Made by a program: the position numbers and the translations under genes. This document shows positions 1 to 12,329 of a stretch of 64,000 nt of DNA, piece after piece; position 1 is the first letter of the stretch, and each line of letters begins with the position of its first letter. The stretch lies in NCBI GenBank assembly GCA_013400975.1, contig WBMZ01009035.1:1-64000 (forward strand). The letters are read 5' to 3'. This DNA comes from Atrichornis clamosus. Lineage: Eukaryota > Chordata > Aves > Passeriformes > Menuridae. The notes beneath the pieces are model-generated. The model made no database searches and was not told the DNA's origin. It saw nothing but the letters and a program-made list of their open reading frames with translations.

Positions 1-140
1 AGATTTAAAGCACAAACCTCGTGCTCGCTTTGAAATTTTTTTTTCCCTCCCTCTCCTCTGTCCGGTTGCGAGAAGTGGGGGGAAGTCCGCAAGCCTGGGG
101 AGTTCCTGGCCTCTGGCCAGGCTCAAACCAAAACAATCAG
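1..140. other. CpG-richer window edge, possible first-exon end or CpG-island shoulder
   Basis: These first 140 bases hold five CpGs (near 20, 26, 63, 69 and 89), a high density for a window that is otherwise CpG-poor. They also contain a pyrimidine run and GC-rich stretches. At 138-146 the sequence reads CAG|GTAACA, which fits a vertebrate 5' splice donor. Together these would suit the 3' part of an untranslated first exon on the plus strand, cut by the window edge. No coding potential is recognised and the gene cannot be named. A chance GC-rich patch is equally possible. Confidence 0.25.
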
Positions 141-3100
141 GTAACAACTTGATCAGAAATCCCTTCTTTACCTTCAAATAATAGCCCTGCTCTTTATTTC
201 TGTCAAATGCTGAAAGACACTAGAATAAATTATTTTGAAAAGTATTGTTAAAAATGACAACATATTGTTTAGTAATTATCATTCATTCTACTCTGAAATC
301 AAATTTTTGAAAATGAGCTTTGCAATAATCTTAGATGTATCAGGGAAGTTCTTCATTGACTAATTATATCACATCTGCAGTTTCTGGCAGAACAGAATTT
401 GAAATCTCTACAAAGGTTAAAGTCAGATTTAAAATGAAAAGATATTTTAACATTATGCAGGTGAATAACTTTACACATATGAACCATTACACTGGAGCTT
501 AATTCTACTAATCCTTGTTTTGGGCTGGGTCTCTCTGCTAATTTTTAAAAGACTGTTCATCCATTTCATACGTATTTCTGGTTATGATGGAAAACAGCTC
601 ATTCATTTAAAAGTATTGTCAAGAAAATCTGAGAACCAGTCCCTCTCTTTGACACTAAATAGATAGATAAATCCATAGGTAAATAAAATTTAGCAGTTAA
701 TTGATACAGACAATATAGAAATGAATATGACACAGCAGCAATAAAAGAAAAAGGCAACACTGGCTTTTTTACAGAAGCCCACTTTGTGGCTCTTTATTAA
801 CTTGCAGCCTCTGCAATATCTTGTATATTGTTGACATTCCTTTGCTTGGGCTAACAGTAACATGATTACAGTACTCCCATCACATCCCTCACTAACTCAG
901 TAAACTCTACTCATGTGTTACACACCTGTGCATATTTGCAGTCCATTTAACTGCGATGTGAGAAATATTAGCTTTCAAGGTGGACTCAGTAAAGATGTTT
1001 CCCTCCCACCCTTTTCGTACTTCACAAGTACTAAAGAAATAGGAAGTCATGGGTCCTTCCCCTTGCATAATTCTTATATTTGTTGCTGTCATGGTATAGT
1101 ATCAGTTTCACTTCTTCAAACAGGTAGGGATGGAAGTACATCTACAGCAGCCCCCACCAGACAGCATTTGGATCTTCTCTCCGCTGTGCCACATGATCTA
1201 ATGAGAGGCAAACTTTCTTCCTCTTGTATCTGAGATTATCATGCATATTAAAATATTACCACCCTGAATGTTCAAATCTCATAGGAGCATCCCAGTACCT
1301 TAGGGAGACAAAACTTTCAACAGCTCAACAATTTCAAAATTGTACCAAAAACCATGGGGAGTTGTTTAAGGAAATGATGAGATTATTAATGACATCAATT
1401 AATAATTTATGTCAACTTTTTACATTAGATTCAAATATCTGTATTTGGTTATGACAGATGAAATGCAGTGTATTTGTCTTTTAGTACTAAAGCCCTGATC
1501 TACACAGAGAACCCAGTGGACAGAGGGGCTGTCACTATTTGTAATCTATTGCAGTCTGCACTTAAATGCAAAACACTTTTTTCCCTAAATGTCTGGATGT
1601 CTTGCTGTACAAATATGGTGGTGCTGGAAGTGTTTGTGTATAGTCACACATGGGAGATATTTTGACAGTTCACTGTCTGTTTCACTGACACAATGGTTAA
1701 ATTCAGCAAAATTTAATACCAGAGTTGAATTGAGATTGAGGTTGACCTGAACCTGTCATCTGACTGCCGCAGTTCAAGCCTCTTCCATCATTAATTATTT
1801 CTGTTTGATTTGAATGAGGACCATTGCAACTCCAATTTATCTAGAAATTCATCCCAAACAAAGCCAAGAAAACTTTTTTGCAACTGTAGGCAACAATTAT
1901 TCTGTACCACAAGCTACTTTCTCTTTGCCAGTAGAATGGTCATAATTACTCAGAACTAAAAAAAAAAATCAATGAGCAAATTAGACATTTACTTAAAGAA
2001 ATCTTTTACATAACATACCTAAATGTAGTGCAGATGCTGTTTAGATGTCAGTGTTGGAGGAAACAAAATTTCAACTTAAACTGTGGGTCAACTGGTAAGT
2101 TTAAAATTACTTTGAACAGAAAAACAATGAACAATTGGTAGCATCCTCTCTCAAGTGTTTGGTGAATTCTCCTTTCTCATGTTAATTCTCAGATTGCTCA
2201 AGGACACATGCTACAGCTACTGAAGATATGCAAAAGCCCTAATTCGTGCTTCAAAGGCTTGTCCTCAGCTGTTTCCTGGTTTACCTTTGTGTTTAAAGAC
2301 TTTTATTACATCTTACTTCACCATTAGGGGACGCTGTGAATGGCTTTACTGTTGATTGAACTAAAGTGGAGAATTAAAACAGTCTAAACCCTGCAAGACA
2401 AACATGGAGTAAAGCTGCAAGGCAGCAGCTCCTGAACAGTGAATGTACTCCCTCTTTTCTTCCATTCATTCTAATAAATTTCCAAGAAAGCAGTGAAATT
2501 CATAGAGACTTTTAAAACAAGGTCTTTATAATTTTTAAATGAGTGGAAAAAACATTAGAAAATAGATTTTAGACATTAATTCAATGCAAGTGAGTATTTC
2601 ACTAATTAAAATGATAAATATTTTAGTATTTCAATTCCACTGAATCATACCATAAAGTCACCAAAAACACTGTTAGATTACTGCAATGGGGGATTCTCCT
2701 GGGGAGGTGATGACACATGAGGTTATGATGACTTAATTTTTACAAAGAAATTGAACATAAGCTAATAAACATACATTTGTGATATTTCAAGCAGTATTAA
2801 AAAAGAGCTCTGAGAAAAAAAATTAAAAGTACTGATACAAAATTAATTATTTGCAAAAAAACCTCCCAACACCAGTCTACCTTCATTTTGCCTTGAATTG
2901 TTAAAATGGTTATGAAATTTAAAAAAAAACCCAACAAACCAGTGCAGAAATGGTTTATAATTTCTTGTCAGATCCTGACTGAAGTGCACCCTCACCTGTA
3001 GGTTTTAGGGATAGTGGTTCTACAATCACTCAAGGGAGAATCATGTTTCAACACTTCTATCTCTATTCCACTTATTTCTGATAGTGAGATGATGAGAATG

Positions 3101-3862
3101 AACTCAAAAAAACATTTGAAAATGATTAATTTTCCCATTGCAAATTTGTAACATTACCATAAAGATGCTGAAAGCATAAGAGCTTAAAAAATGAGCTATT
3201 CAGTTGTGTCTAGTTGAGTTTAAAGGGTGTTAATAAGAAAGAGTTTTTACAGACTCTTTTACATAAAGAATCTGTGTGCCAATTCTGAACAAATCTGAGG
3301 TCACAGGGTATATTATTTTTAACTATCTATAAGTAAGATATTGTTATAACTCAGTCACTGGAAAGATTTTGAAATATTTGTGTTGCTATAAGTTAAGTAC
3401 AAACAGAAATGGTGGAATGCAGTTAAAGAATTTGCAGATTGGTTTAACAACATCTGTGTACGTGAGGCTATGACATTCTCAGATGCTTTCCTTCACAATC
3501 ATGGGTGTAATTTGAGTATATCCTTAAGAAATGGATGAATTGCTAGTCATACTAGTTGGGAATTTAATTAATCAATTTGAATATTTTTAATGAAAATCAA
3601 ATATGTCTTCAATAGAATTGTAAACAATTTTAATACATTCTAAAACATAAAGCAATTGCTGCAATGAAAGAAATACCTTAGAATTATTTCAAAGAAATAT
3701 AAATAAATTACCCAGTCACACCCTTGTGTGACTTTAAGCATCCTTAAGACGTGGTGGGTTTGACAGTGTAACTGACACATCTGATTTCAACAAAAATATC
3801 TTTGTACAAGTAATTAATGCTGTAATTGCAATGAGCAAACTTGGAAACCTGAGGCAGGATTT
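141..3862. other. AT-rich non-coding DNA, no gene seen
   Basis: This stretch has many stops in all frames and its longest open frames are about 100 codons with no recognisable domain. It contains a short TAGA run near 659-674, scattered A and T homopolymers (for example near 1960 and 2920) and one CTCF-like motif, listed separately. I see no transposon in it. It is consistent with intron or intergenic DNA. Confidence 0.6.
2321..2334 (+). promoter_or_regulatory. CTCF-like motif
   Basis: CCATTAGGGGACGC agrees with the vertebrate CTCF core CCASYAGRKGGCRS at 12 of 14 positions by eye. The mismatches are T for S at position 4 and A for G at position 11. It contains a CpG in otherwise CpG-poor DNA. 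A single near-match in 64 kb can arise by chance, so occupancy is only a possibility. Confidence 0.2.
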
Positions 3863-5292
3863 AGAATCATAAAATGACTTGGGTTGGAAGGGACCTTAAA
3901 GATCATTTAGTTCCAACCCCTCTGCCATGGGCAGAGACACCTTCCACTAGACAAAGTTGCTCAAAGCCCCATCCAACCTGGCCTCGAACTTCTCCAGGGA
4001 TGGGGCAACCACAATTTCTCTGGGCAACCTGTGCCAGTGCTTCACCACTCTACAGTAATTACTCTTTTCCCAATACCTAAACAAAGCCTACCCTCTTTCA
4101 TTTTGAAGTCATTCCCCTTTGTCCTGTCACTACATGCCCTTGTCAAAAGTCCCTCCCCATTTTTCTTGTAGGCTCCCTCCAGGTACTGGAAGGCCACATC
4201 AGGTCACCCTGAAGCCTTCTCTTCTCCAGGCTGAACTATCCCAATTCTCTCAGTCTTTCCTCATAAGAGAGGTCCTCCATCCCTCTAACCAACTTGGTGA
4301 CTTTCTCTGGACTCCCTCCATCACATAAATGTCCCCCCTGTGCTGGCGACCCCAGAGATGGATGCAGTGTTCCAGGTGGGATCTCACCAGAGCAGAGGAG
4401 AGGGGCAGAATCCCCTCCCTCACCTGCTGGCCACACTGCTTTGGATGCAGCCCAGGACACATTTGGCTCTCTGGGCTGCAAGCGAACATTGCTGGGCCAT
4501 GTCCAGCCTCTCATCCACCAGCAGCCCCAAGTTCTTTCTGTCAGGGCTTCTCTTGATCTGTTCATCCTCCAGCCTGGATTGATACTGAGGATTGTCCTGG
4601 CCCAGGTGTAGCACCTCACACTCGATCTTGTTGAACTTCATGAGATATGCATGAGCCAATTCTCGAGCTTGTCAAGGTCCCTCTGAATGGTATCCAGGTC
4701 CCACTGCATGGCATCCCATCCTTCAGGTGTGTCACTGCACCACTCAGCTTGGTGCCACCTGTAAATTTGCTGAGGGTGCACTCGATCCCTTCATCCATGT
4801 CATTAATGAAGGTATTTAATAACACTGGTCCCAGTACAGACCCTTAAGGAACACCACTTGTCATTGATGTCCATCAGGACTCTGAGTCATTGACCACTGC
4901 CCTCAGGATGTGACCGTCCAACCACTTTCTTGTCGATCTAACAGTCCACCTATCAAATCCATCTCTGTCCAATTTAGAGAGAAGGATGTTGTGGGGGACC
5001 ATGTCAAAGTCTTGACAGAACTCCAGATAAATGGCATCTGTAGCCTTTCCCTTGTCCACTGGTGTAGTCACCCCATCACAGAAGGCCACTGGGCTGGTCA
5101 GGCAGGACTTGTCCTTGGTGAAGCCATGCTGGCTGTCTTGAATCTCCTCCCTGTCCTCCCTGTGCCTTAGCACAGCTTCTAGGAGGATCTGTTCCATGAA
5201 CTTCCCAGCCACAGAGGTGAGACTGACAGGGTGGTAGTTCCCAGGATCCTCCTTTCTATCCTTTTAAAAGATGGATACAATGGTTCTCTTAA
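3863..5292 (-). mobile_element. CR1 LINE (chicken repeat 1), 5'-truncated, reverse orientation
   Basis: The left edge (AGAATCATAAAATGACTTGG, then GTTGGAAGGGACC) is the reverse complement of the CR1 3' end, including a degenerate copy of the 8-bp ATTCTATG-type tail repeat. Going rightwards on the plus strand, which is toward the 5' end of the element, one meets the 3' UTR, the C-terminal part of ORF2 and then the reverse-transcriptase region. Recognisable similarity fades near 5290, after the segment reading TCCTCCTTTCTATCC. The element is thus about 1.43 kb, the usual outcome of 5'-truncated LINE insertion. ORF2 is broken by frameshifts, so the copy is dead. CR1 insertions normally lack clear target duplications and none is seen. 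Confidence 0.95.
4236..5212 (-). pseudogene. CR1 ORF2 reverse transcriptase remnant, frameshifted
   Basis: Minus-strand translations give CR1 reverse-transcriptase blocks in different frames. The piece at 4874-5212 carries [12 protein letters not shown] (residues 28-39 of its frame) and the palm motif-A region [12 protein letters not shown]. The piece at 4616-4825 carries [16 protein letters not shown] followed by TGGTKLSGA. The pieces at 4420-4659 and 4236-4619 carry the downstream parts of ORF2, including LGLLVDERLDMAQQC and LSYEERLRELG. In CR1 the motif-A catalytic Asp lies in LDF, and here it is Glu (LEF). Motif C is normally FADD and here reads FTGG. With the frame changes, two catalytic sites are lost, so no active enzyme can be made. 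The homology call is secure; the exact frameshift positions would need an alignment. Confidence 0.9.
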
Positions 5293-5296
5293 TACC

Positions 5297-5324
5297 TTAA
5301 GGTGATCCCCTTAAATCACCTTAA
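5297..5324. repeat. Perfect 10-bp inverted repeat beside the CR1
   Basis: TTAAGGTGAT (5297-5306) and ATCACCTTAA (5315-5324) are exact reverse complements around an 8-base loop. A further partial direct copy, AAAGGTGAT, lies at 5328-5336. The site lies just beyond the recognisable 5' limit of the reverse-oriented CR1. It could be a rearranged insertion junction or simple chance in AT-rich DNA. Confidence 0.7.
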
Positions 5325-8300
5325 ATAAAGGTGATTGATGGTCGCCTTCTTTTATGTTTAGAATGTGGGAGCATACACCAGAGATAGTCAGCCCTCTGAG
5401 GATTCTTTTACAGGCAATGGGCTTGGACAGTGTTCAGCTCATCAAGTACAGGTGTCTTGGGGTAACACCTACCATGCCTTGCGATCCCTTTATTGTAGTG
5501 ACTCAATACTGTTGTATACTTTTGCAACTCAACACTGAGTTACTGCCTCACGTGACTGACCCATGTTTTATTGTCTATGTTGTGAGCAACCACTGTTAAG
5601 GGGTGTGAATCTCAGCTCTACTGTCCATACTCATAGTTCTGTTTAAGTCATTGGTAAGTTTGCCATTAAAAGTGAATACTTGGAATTACTTCCACACACA
5701 AAGAATAATGACTCTCCATTTCTATATAGCTTTAGTGTTAGAGGCAGAAATTCATTGAAAAGTTCTTGTCTTGTTGCCTGAGTGCTGGTACTTTCCCATA
5801 GAAATTCCCAATTTTATAGATTTCTTGGCCCCACCATTGCTTAAGGCAAGTATCACTTCAGGCAGCATCTGGAGCTCCATGTCTCTGGAACTTCAGCAAA
5901 GCACCTAATCTCTGATTTTAAATGTCTTCACCTCATGCAAGCTCATTGTTCTCTTGCCAGCTAGGATCATAAATTATAATTTATTCCAATGTTAAATATA
6001 TCCATTAGTCTTACAGTTAAGCAAGGCTGCAAAACAAAGAAGAAAAAAGAAAATCACTGAAAATCACACTGTTAAACTGGCAGGAAACCCAAACAGCTCC
6101 AAGCATGTGATACCATGAAATGAAAGAGAATAGCAATATAATTCACAATGAGTTTTCTCCAGCAACACTGAATTTAACAGGAGCTATTGACATCTGCAGG
6201 AGAATAAAGCTTCCTAAAATTATCTATTTGATAATATTCAGAGAAATAGTACAAAAGCACCTGCCTGGGTTTTAAGAATGCCCTTGATATCATTTCAAGA
6301 GAAAACCATGGTAACAATTTAAGGTAAATTATTCCTTCCCCTCTAAGCAATTCTGAAATATTAGATTCAGAAAAGCCCTGCTAGGTCAGAGTAAATGTCC
6401 TCAAATCCTGCCTTGGAGAGTGGCCAAAAGCAAGGAAAGAGATTAAGAACAGGGCAAAGCTGTAGCAATGCTTTTGCAGTGATTTGCTGCTAAGGGGCCT
6501 CCTGAGGGAAAATTATTGTCTTTGCATTTAACAAGTTTCAGGAGCCACTGCTTCCTCTAATTTATGCAAGTATTTTTTTTTTCATAGACTGTTTTTTTCT
6601 CTGAGAAAAATGGAAAGCAACAATTCTGTACTGAATGTCTCCAAGCCATTCATGATTTTACATTTCTTCTGCCATACTCCTTTTTTAGCTCTTTCTATCT
6701 TTTCCTTATAGGTCTTAGTCCATTTACAGAACTTCTTTATACAGAAGTTAGTGCATAATTTTGACTTTCTTGCTTTTTTTTCTGTACATTTTCCAGTCAA
6801 CCCATAGACTTTTCAGTCAAAAAAACAAGCTGTTAAAAAAGATGTGCACCTGTAGCCATGTGTTAGACTTATCCTCTGTTTCAGTATTTGTACCCTAATA
6901 ATTTCTAACATTTGGTTAGGGTTTATTTGGCCATTGCTGAGGGTTAATCTGATGTTTTAATGGCATTATTATAAGGTATACATATATCTAAAACCTATAA
7001 AAATTGCATAAATGCATAATTATAAAGCAAAAATATATATAATACCTATATATTTTAATATATATGTGGTTTTATATATATACTTCAATATATTCTGGTG
7101 TTACTTATTTTAGTTGCCCATTTTTAATGCCTTCCCAGGAGCATTTCACAGCATGAATTTCAATCTTGATTTTCCTCCCTAGTCAAAGAGGAAAGCTAAA
7201 TACTTTTGTGAAGCAATCCAATGCAGAGATGGAAGCCATCTCTCTCTGTCCACTGACTGCAAGAGAAATCGAGGTAGATTAAAACCCTAATTTAGCTGGA
7301 AACTGTGTAACATGAAAACCACTGTTGTTCCTGGTATGCTGATGGATGAAGATTCCTTTATTTGCTAGAAAAGCACTTTCATACTTCTCACAGTACATCT
7401 TCAGATGCAGGATTAAAGTTCTATCAAACTGACAGAAAGTGTAAGTGCAAAGCCTTCAGCAGGTCTCTGCGTAGTTTACACATAATCATACAATTGCTGG
7501 GTTAAACTCCCTCTTTCCATCTCAACTGAAGTAATACATTTCGACCTCAGACCCTTGTTAATATTTAAAATATTTTCCCTTGCTTCACTGAGACATCTAA
7601 TATAGTTATCTTTGACCTATTGACTGGCCTTATCTATATCAAGTATTGTTCTTGAGGCTTGAGTAGCCTTGTTCAAATCAATAAAGGTAAAGTTGGCATA
7701 ATCTGCCTATAAATGGAAGATGTCCTTACATATCATATGCTCTGTAATGCTGGCTACATAAACCTATTCTAATTTCACAAAGAAATTAGGCATGTATTTT
7801 AGTGGAACTCCCCTACAAGAGCCAGTTTTGCCTGTAAATTAAAAGTGTTATTCATAAAAATAAGCAGTTTTGGTATTATCTAGCACCTGTAAAATGTCAG
7901 GGCTTAATACATGACCTGTACTAAGTTTCAACTTAGCATAGATACTTAAGCGTCTCTGATTCATGCCCCAAAAATAAGTCATTTGTAGTTGGTTGATTTT
8001 GTTATACTTTGAAGTACTTTCAACAGTAGTGACAAACAGATGAAAAAGAGCTGCCTGGAACCCATGCAAGGTCAGGTTGTCTTGCTAGGATTCAGTTTTT
8101 AAAAACATATGAAATACATAGAAAAGTGTTTCTGGTTGAGAGAATTTTATTATTTCTTTATTAATATCTAAAATTATTTTTGCTCTTCTTATCTACAGTT
8201 TGTGGCAAGATACTTTTTTTTTTTTAATGAGAAGCTGTAACATCTCAGAAGTCAAGAAAATATCTAGCAAAATGTGATAATTTTACAGATGCATTATCAA

Positions 8301-11300
8301 AAAGCACATGCTTGTGGAAGACAGATTGAGTAGGAAGAAGCATCTATAGCAAAGGTGCCACAGCCTGGCAACAAACTGTGAAATTAGAAAAATTTGTCAG
8401 ATAAACTGAGTTCACTTGAGAATTGAAGTCTTGAGGCTGAGATCGTGTGGCCTGCAATAAAACAGATTTCCCTCTTCCTCAGGGCTTCCTATTTCCTACC
8501 AGAGGTCAGGATGGATTTCAATTTTTCTAAAATTTCACTTCAGCAAAAGCAGCAGGATTTTGGAGTGATTTTTGATCCTACAGGCAAGGAACAGTGTGAA
8601 AGAACAATGACAGCACTTGGTGGCATAAAACTTAGAGCAAAAAATGTCTCAAGACTCTGCTGCACACTCATTTTCTGTCTTCCCTCTAGTTCTTATCCCT
8701 TTCCTGAGTTCTCATGAGTTCAAAAGCCATTTTCCTGCTTGCATGCTTGACAAAAATTCTCCTATTAAAGAGAGAGAAAAATTGCCATATCTGTTGAAGG
8801 AAAAGTACACTATCTGGGACTGAACCTATGACTTGCTTATTCCTGTTTTCTCAGAAAGAAACACAGGGACATGAATTAATCTGTTGTTCTCAGGATACCC
8901 ACCAGGAGGGTGGTTCAGCTTGCTGTACAATCCTGCCCAAGCAACAGCAAATTTAAATTGTCAGCCATATGTTTATCCCAGGCAGAAAAGAACAACATCA
9001 GAGATGGCAGTAGAAGCATCTTGGTTACAAACATGACAGAGGGTGCGGAGAGCTGTGGTTGCAGGAGTGGATAATGACCTTCAGGCAATCGCAATGCTTT
9101 GGGTGAATAAATGAAAACTTGGCTGGTCTTGTAGCTTCACAATGTTCAGAATGACTAAGAATATTCTGACCCAAGGTTTTGCTAGATATGCTTCCTTCAT
9201 GCGTACAGTGCTGCATAAAAGAAGGATAGCCATACATTTTATAAACGATTCATCTATTTTACATAACAGATGTACATACATGTATAGATTGTTTTGGCAG
9301 AATAGCAATGGTTACATCCTCTGGAGAGAGCAAGTGGAAAGACTTGGCTCACAAGTGTATCATACCAAGAGCAACAACCCTCTCTTGTTTGGATGCCCTT
9401 AGAACTAGATTCAGACAAATAATACCGGTGGGAGATATTTCATTTATAATACAGGTAATAAAGGTGGGGGTTCTTCTGTGTGTGTTGTGGTCCCTATATC
9501 CATAACAATTGACAAATCCATCAATTGCATGAGGAGTATTTAGCTGCATTTTACACAAATAGGTTAGTTCATATCAAACTTCGGTGTAACTCATCAAAAC
9601 AGGAAGATTTTATTATCTTGATAATTAATAACTGTTCCAGTGATTTTACTGTTTGGGAGATTAATCTTACTTTAAGCTTTTGATTAAAATCCCCAATCCA
9701 CGGTGGACTCTTTACATCTGTTTTAAATAGCAACAGCATTGTTTCATAGAAGTGGATAGTATTAGGGCGCAATACAGGTTGACATTTGTTTAAGTCATTG
9801 TCCCATGAGGTTTCTATGGTTGACCCTTTCCTGAAAAATTTTTATAGAAGAACAAAATCATGTCAGTCAAACTGTATTTGCTCTAAAAGGTTGTAAAATT
9901 AATAATTACCTTCTGCTCCTTAGAAGTGTCTGGCTGGACATTAGATATCAGGCCTGGTTTTCATTTTATTAGGATGAACTAGCTTTGAAGTTCTTCAGCT
10001 TCCTATCAGGACACACTTCTACTAGCTACGTACAATCATTTATTTACTTTGTCTACCCAGTCTGCTTTTCCTGAAGATAATGGTAACATACTTTCAATTC
10101 CAGTCCTGACCTCTTAGTTTGCTTTACAAAAAACAATAGGAATGGCTATTAATGACACAGACAAAAAAGTTCAAGGCTGCAGAGTACAAGGATTTAGTAG
10201 AAAGTCAGTCCTGATTATCTCATCAGTCAAATTGAATTAGAAACATTTTCTGTATTCTAAGTGCACCTGTCTGTAAGCATAAGATCAGATACTCTAAACT
10301 TGCATAGTGGATTTGACAATAATTAGATATCTGGTCTTCAAGAACTACTTTTATAAAGCAGATGTGAGGAGTTCTGGCCCTTGCCAATCAAAGTTATATG
10401 TCTCCTCAGGGCTGGCAAGGCAGATTTTGAACAACATCGGTTCTCTTACTATGTGTAACAATCTAAGGCTGCAGCATCTTTCCCTAACTCTCAGTTTTAG
10501 TATCTAAAATATACTTAGGAATATGTATGCAGTAAGGACATTCAAGATTTCTACTATCCACAACATCTTTTATACATTTCTTAGTTCCTGTTCCTTTTCA
10601 TAATCATTCTGACTTTTAATATGTTTGAAACCTAACCCATGTCTAGGAAGCTTAAAAAACAATCTTTCTAAGAAACACTTTCATCTGAAGTCAGGCATAT
10701 GAAATTAAGAATGCTCAAATGTATCAAATGAATACTCCACCTTATCCAGTATCTTGCCTCCAGTCATGGCTGGTAAAGATAATTCACAGGAAGAGGAAAT
10801 ATGTCTTAAGAACTAAATGAAACTTTCAGTTCTGCTCTGAGTAAAAGACAGTACCTGTTCTTCATTCTGTATCTATTTCTTGTTGCATTTTGCTGGAGGC
10901 ATGATTTAGTCTTGAAAAACAGCTTTTTTAATTCATTGTCTCAGTGTATTAATTCCATCTTGTTCAGAATGGGAAGATATAATGAGAAATTTCTGGTTCT
11001 CTTTTTGAAGAAGGTCAGGAGTTCACTTAAGCTCAAACAGACTAGGTATTTTAAGGCTCACAGGGGCCAGCAGCATGCACATGAATCATGCAGCTGATAT
11101 TACCTCTTGCTGCCCCCACTAGAATGATTCACAGACAATGTGTGAGATGCTCAAAATTGTGTCTCTAAAGAAACGGTAGCTATTCTGCTTCTGCACCTTA
11201 CCTTTCCCTATGAAGCTTCTTGGTATTTTATTATTAGTAGTATTTGTGATACCCCCCACTTTTGCAAATACCTGTTCTTCCCAATTTGGTGTCTAAGCAT

Positions 11301-12103
11301 TATGCAGATAATTTTAGGAAAGTGATGAATAAGGCTCTGAAAGTATGGAATATTCTTTACACAAAATGAAAGAATTGGAATTGGAAGTGGGCTGAGCATT
11401 GAAATTACTGGAAGCAAGAAGTGAATCATTTTAAAGACCCAATTGCAGTGTTAAATGATTTTTGCTGTGCTATGTTTCCTTGCACCTTGTCTACCTGTTT
11501 TATTATAACTGTATTCTGTGTACATTATCTAATTCTGTTCTTTGAGATACTTAGTTGCCTTCTGTCTATGGCTATAGATAATTTAGGAACCTAAGTTTGC
11601 ATAGCCTGTTGAAATCCCTTCTTACTTAAAATTATTCTACCCATACCTATGAAACAACACTGTCCAATTATGTCAGCTGGATCCTTCTTCAGTCTATCTT
11701 GGATTAATATTTTCCTTCATATATATTTTAATTCAGAGCAAACTAGACTTCATAAATTACTGAAAAGTAATTCTAATATGTAGAAAAATATTTCAATGAT
11801 GATTCTAGTAACAGAAGCTTGTTGAGTTGTCAGTTGCTATACAGGTAAAAATTCAAGTTAAAGCAATTGAAGCCATATACAGTACTCCAGCTGCAATTTT
11901 TGCAGTGGAGATCAGGTTCTGGACTAAGACATATAGAATATGCAAGACTAACCATTACCTGCTTTATACATGCCACTGCATACCACTGACATATCTTGAT
12001 CACATCTCTGGTACAGATTAAGGAGGAGTACCCTGTCTGGCTATACATAACCAAAATTTGCCTTCTTGCAGACTGTTATCTTATTCATGGCAATCTATAA
12101 GAT
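5325..12103. other. AT-rich non-coding DNA, no gene seen
   Basis: No open frame here exceeds about 90 codons and none has a recognisable domain. Contents include a very AT-rich TATATA-type patch at about 7028-7092, a T12 run at 8214-8225 and a small inverted repeat (CAATTGA/TCAATTG) near 9506-9528. No mobile element was recognised. It is consistent with intron or intergenic sequence. Confidence 0.6.
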
Positions 12104-12329
12104 GTGTCAGGGGAGGTTTAGGTTGGATATTAGGAAAAGGTTCTTCACCCAGGGGGTGGTTGGACACTGCAACAGGCTCCAGAAACAGCCTGACAGAGTT
12201 CAAGGAGCCTTTGTACAATGCTCTCAGGCACATGGTGTGACTCTTGGGGATGGTGCTGTGCAGGGTCAGGAACTGGACTCGGTTATCCTTGTGGGTCCCT
12301 TCCAACTCAGCATATTCTGTGATTCTGTG
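12104..12329 (+). mobile_element. CR1 LINE 3' end fragment, plus orientation
   Basis: The segment starts within the C-terminal end of CR1 ORF2. One frame reads GRFRLDIRKRFF at 12111-12146, followed by a VVGHCNRLQ block matching the conserved CR1 tail (family form VVRHWNRLP). It continues through the 3' UTR ending in GGGTCCCTTCCAACTCAG. It finishes with two exact copies of ATTCTGTG (12314-12321 and 12322-12329), the tandem 8-bp repeat that marks CR1 3' ends. At about 225 bp it is heavily 5'-truncated. Its orientation is opposite to the CR1 at 3.9-5.3 kb. Confidence 0.95.

Noticed and set aside
11103..11122. GCTGCCCCCACTAG as a possible CTCF site
   Set aside because: Only about 9 of 14 core positions agree in the best register, which is too weak.
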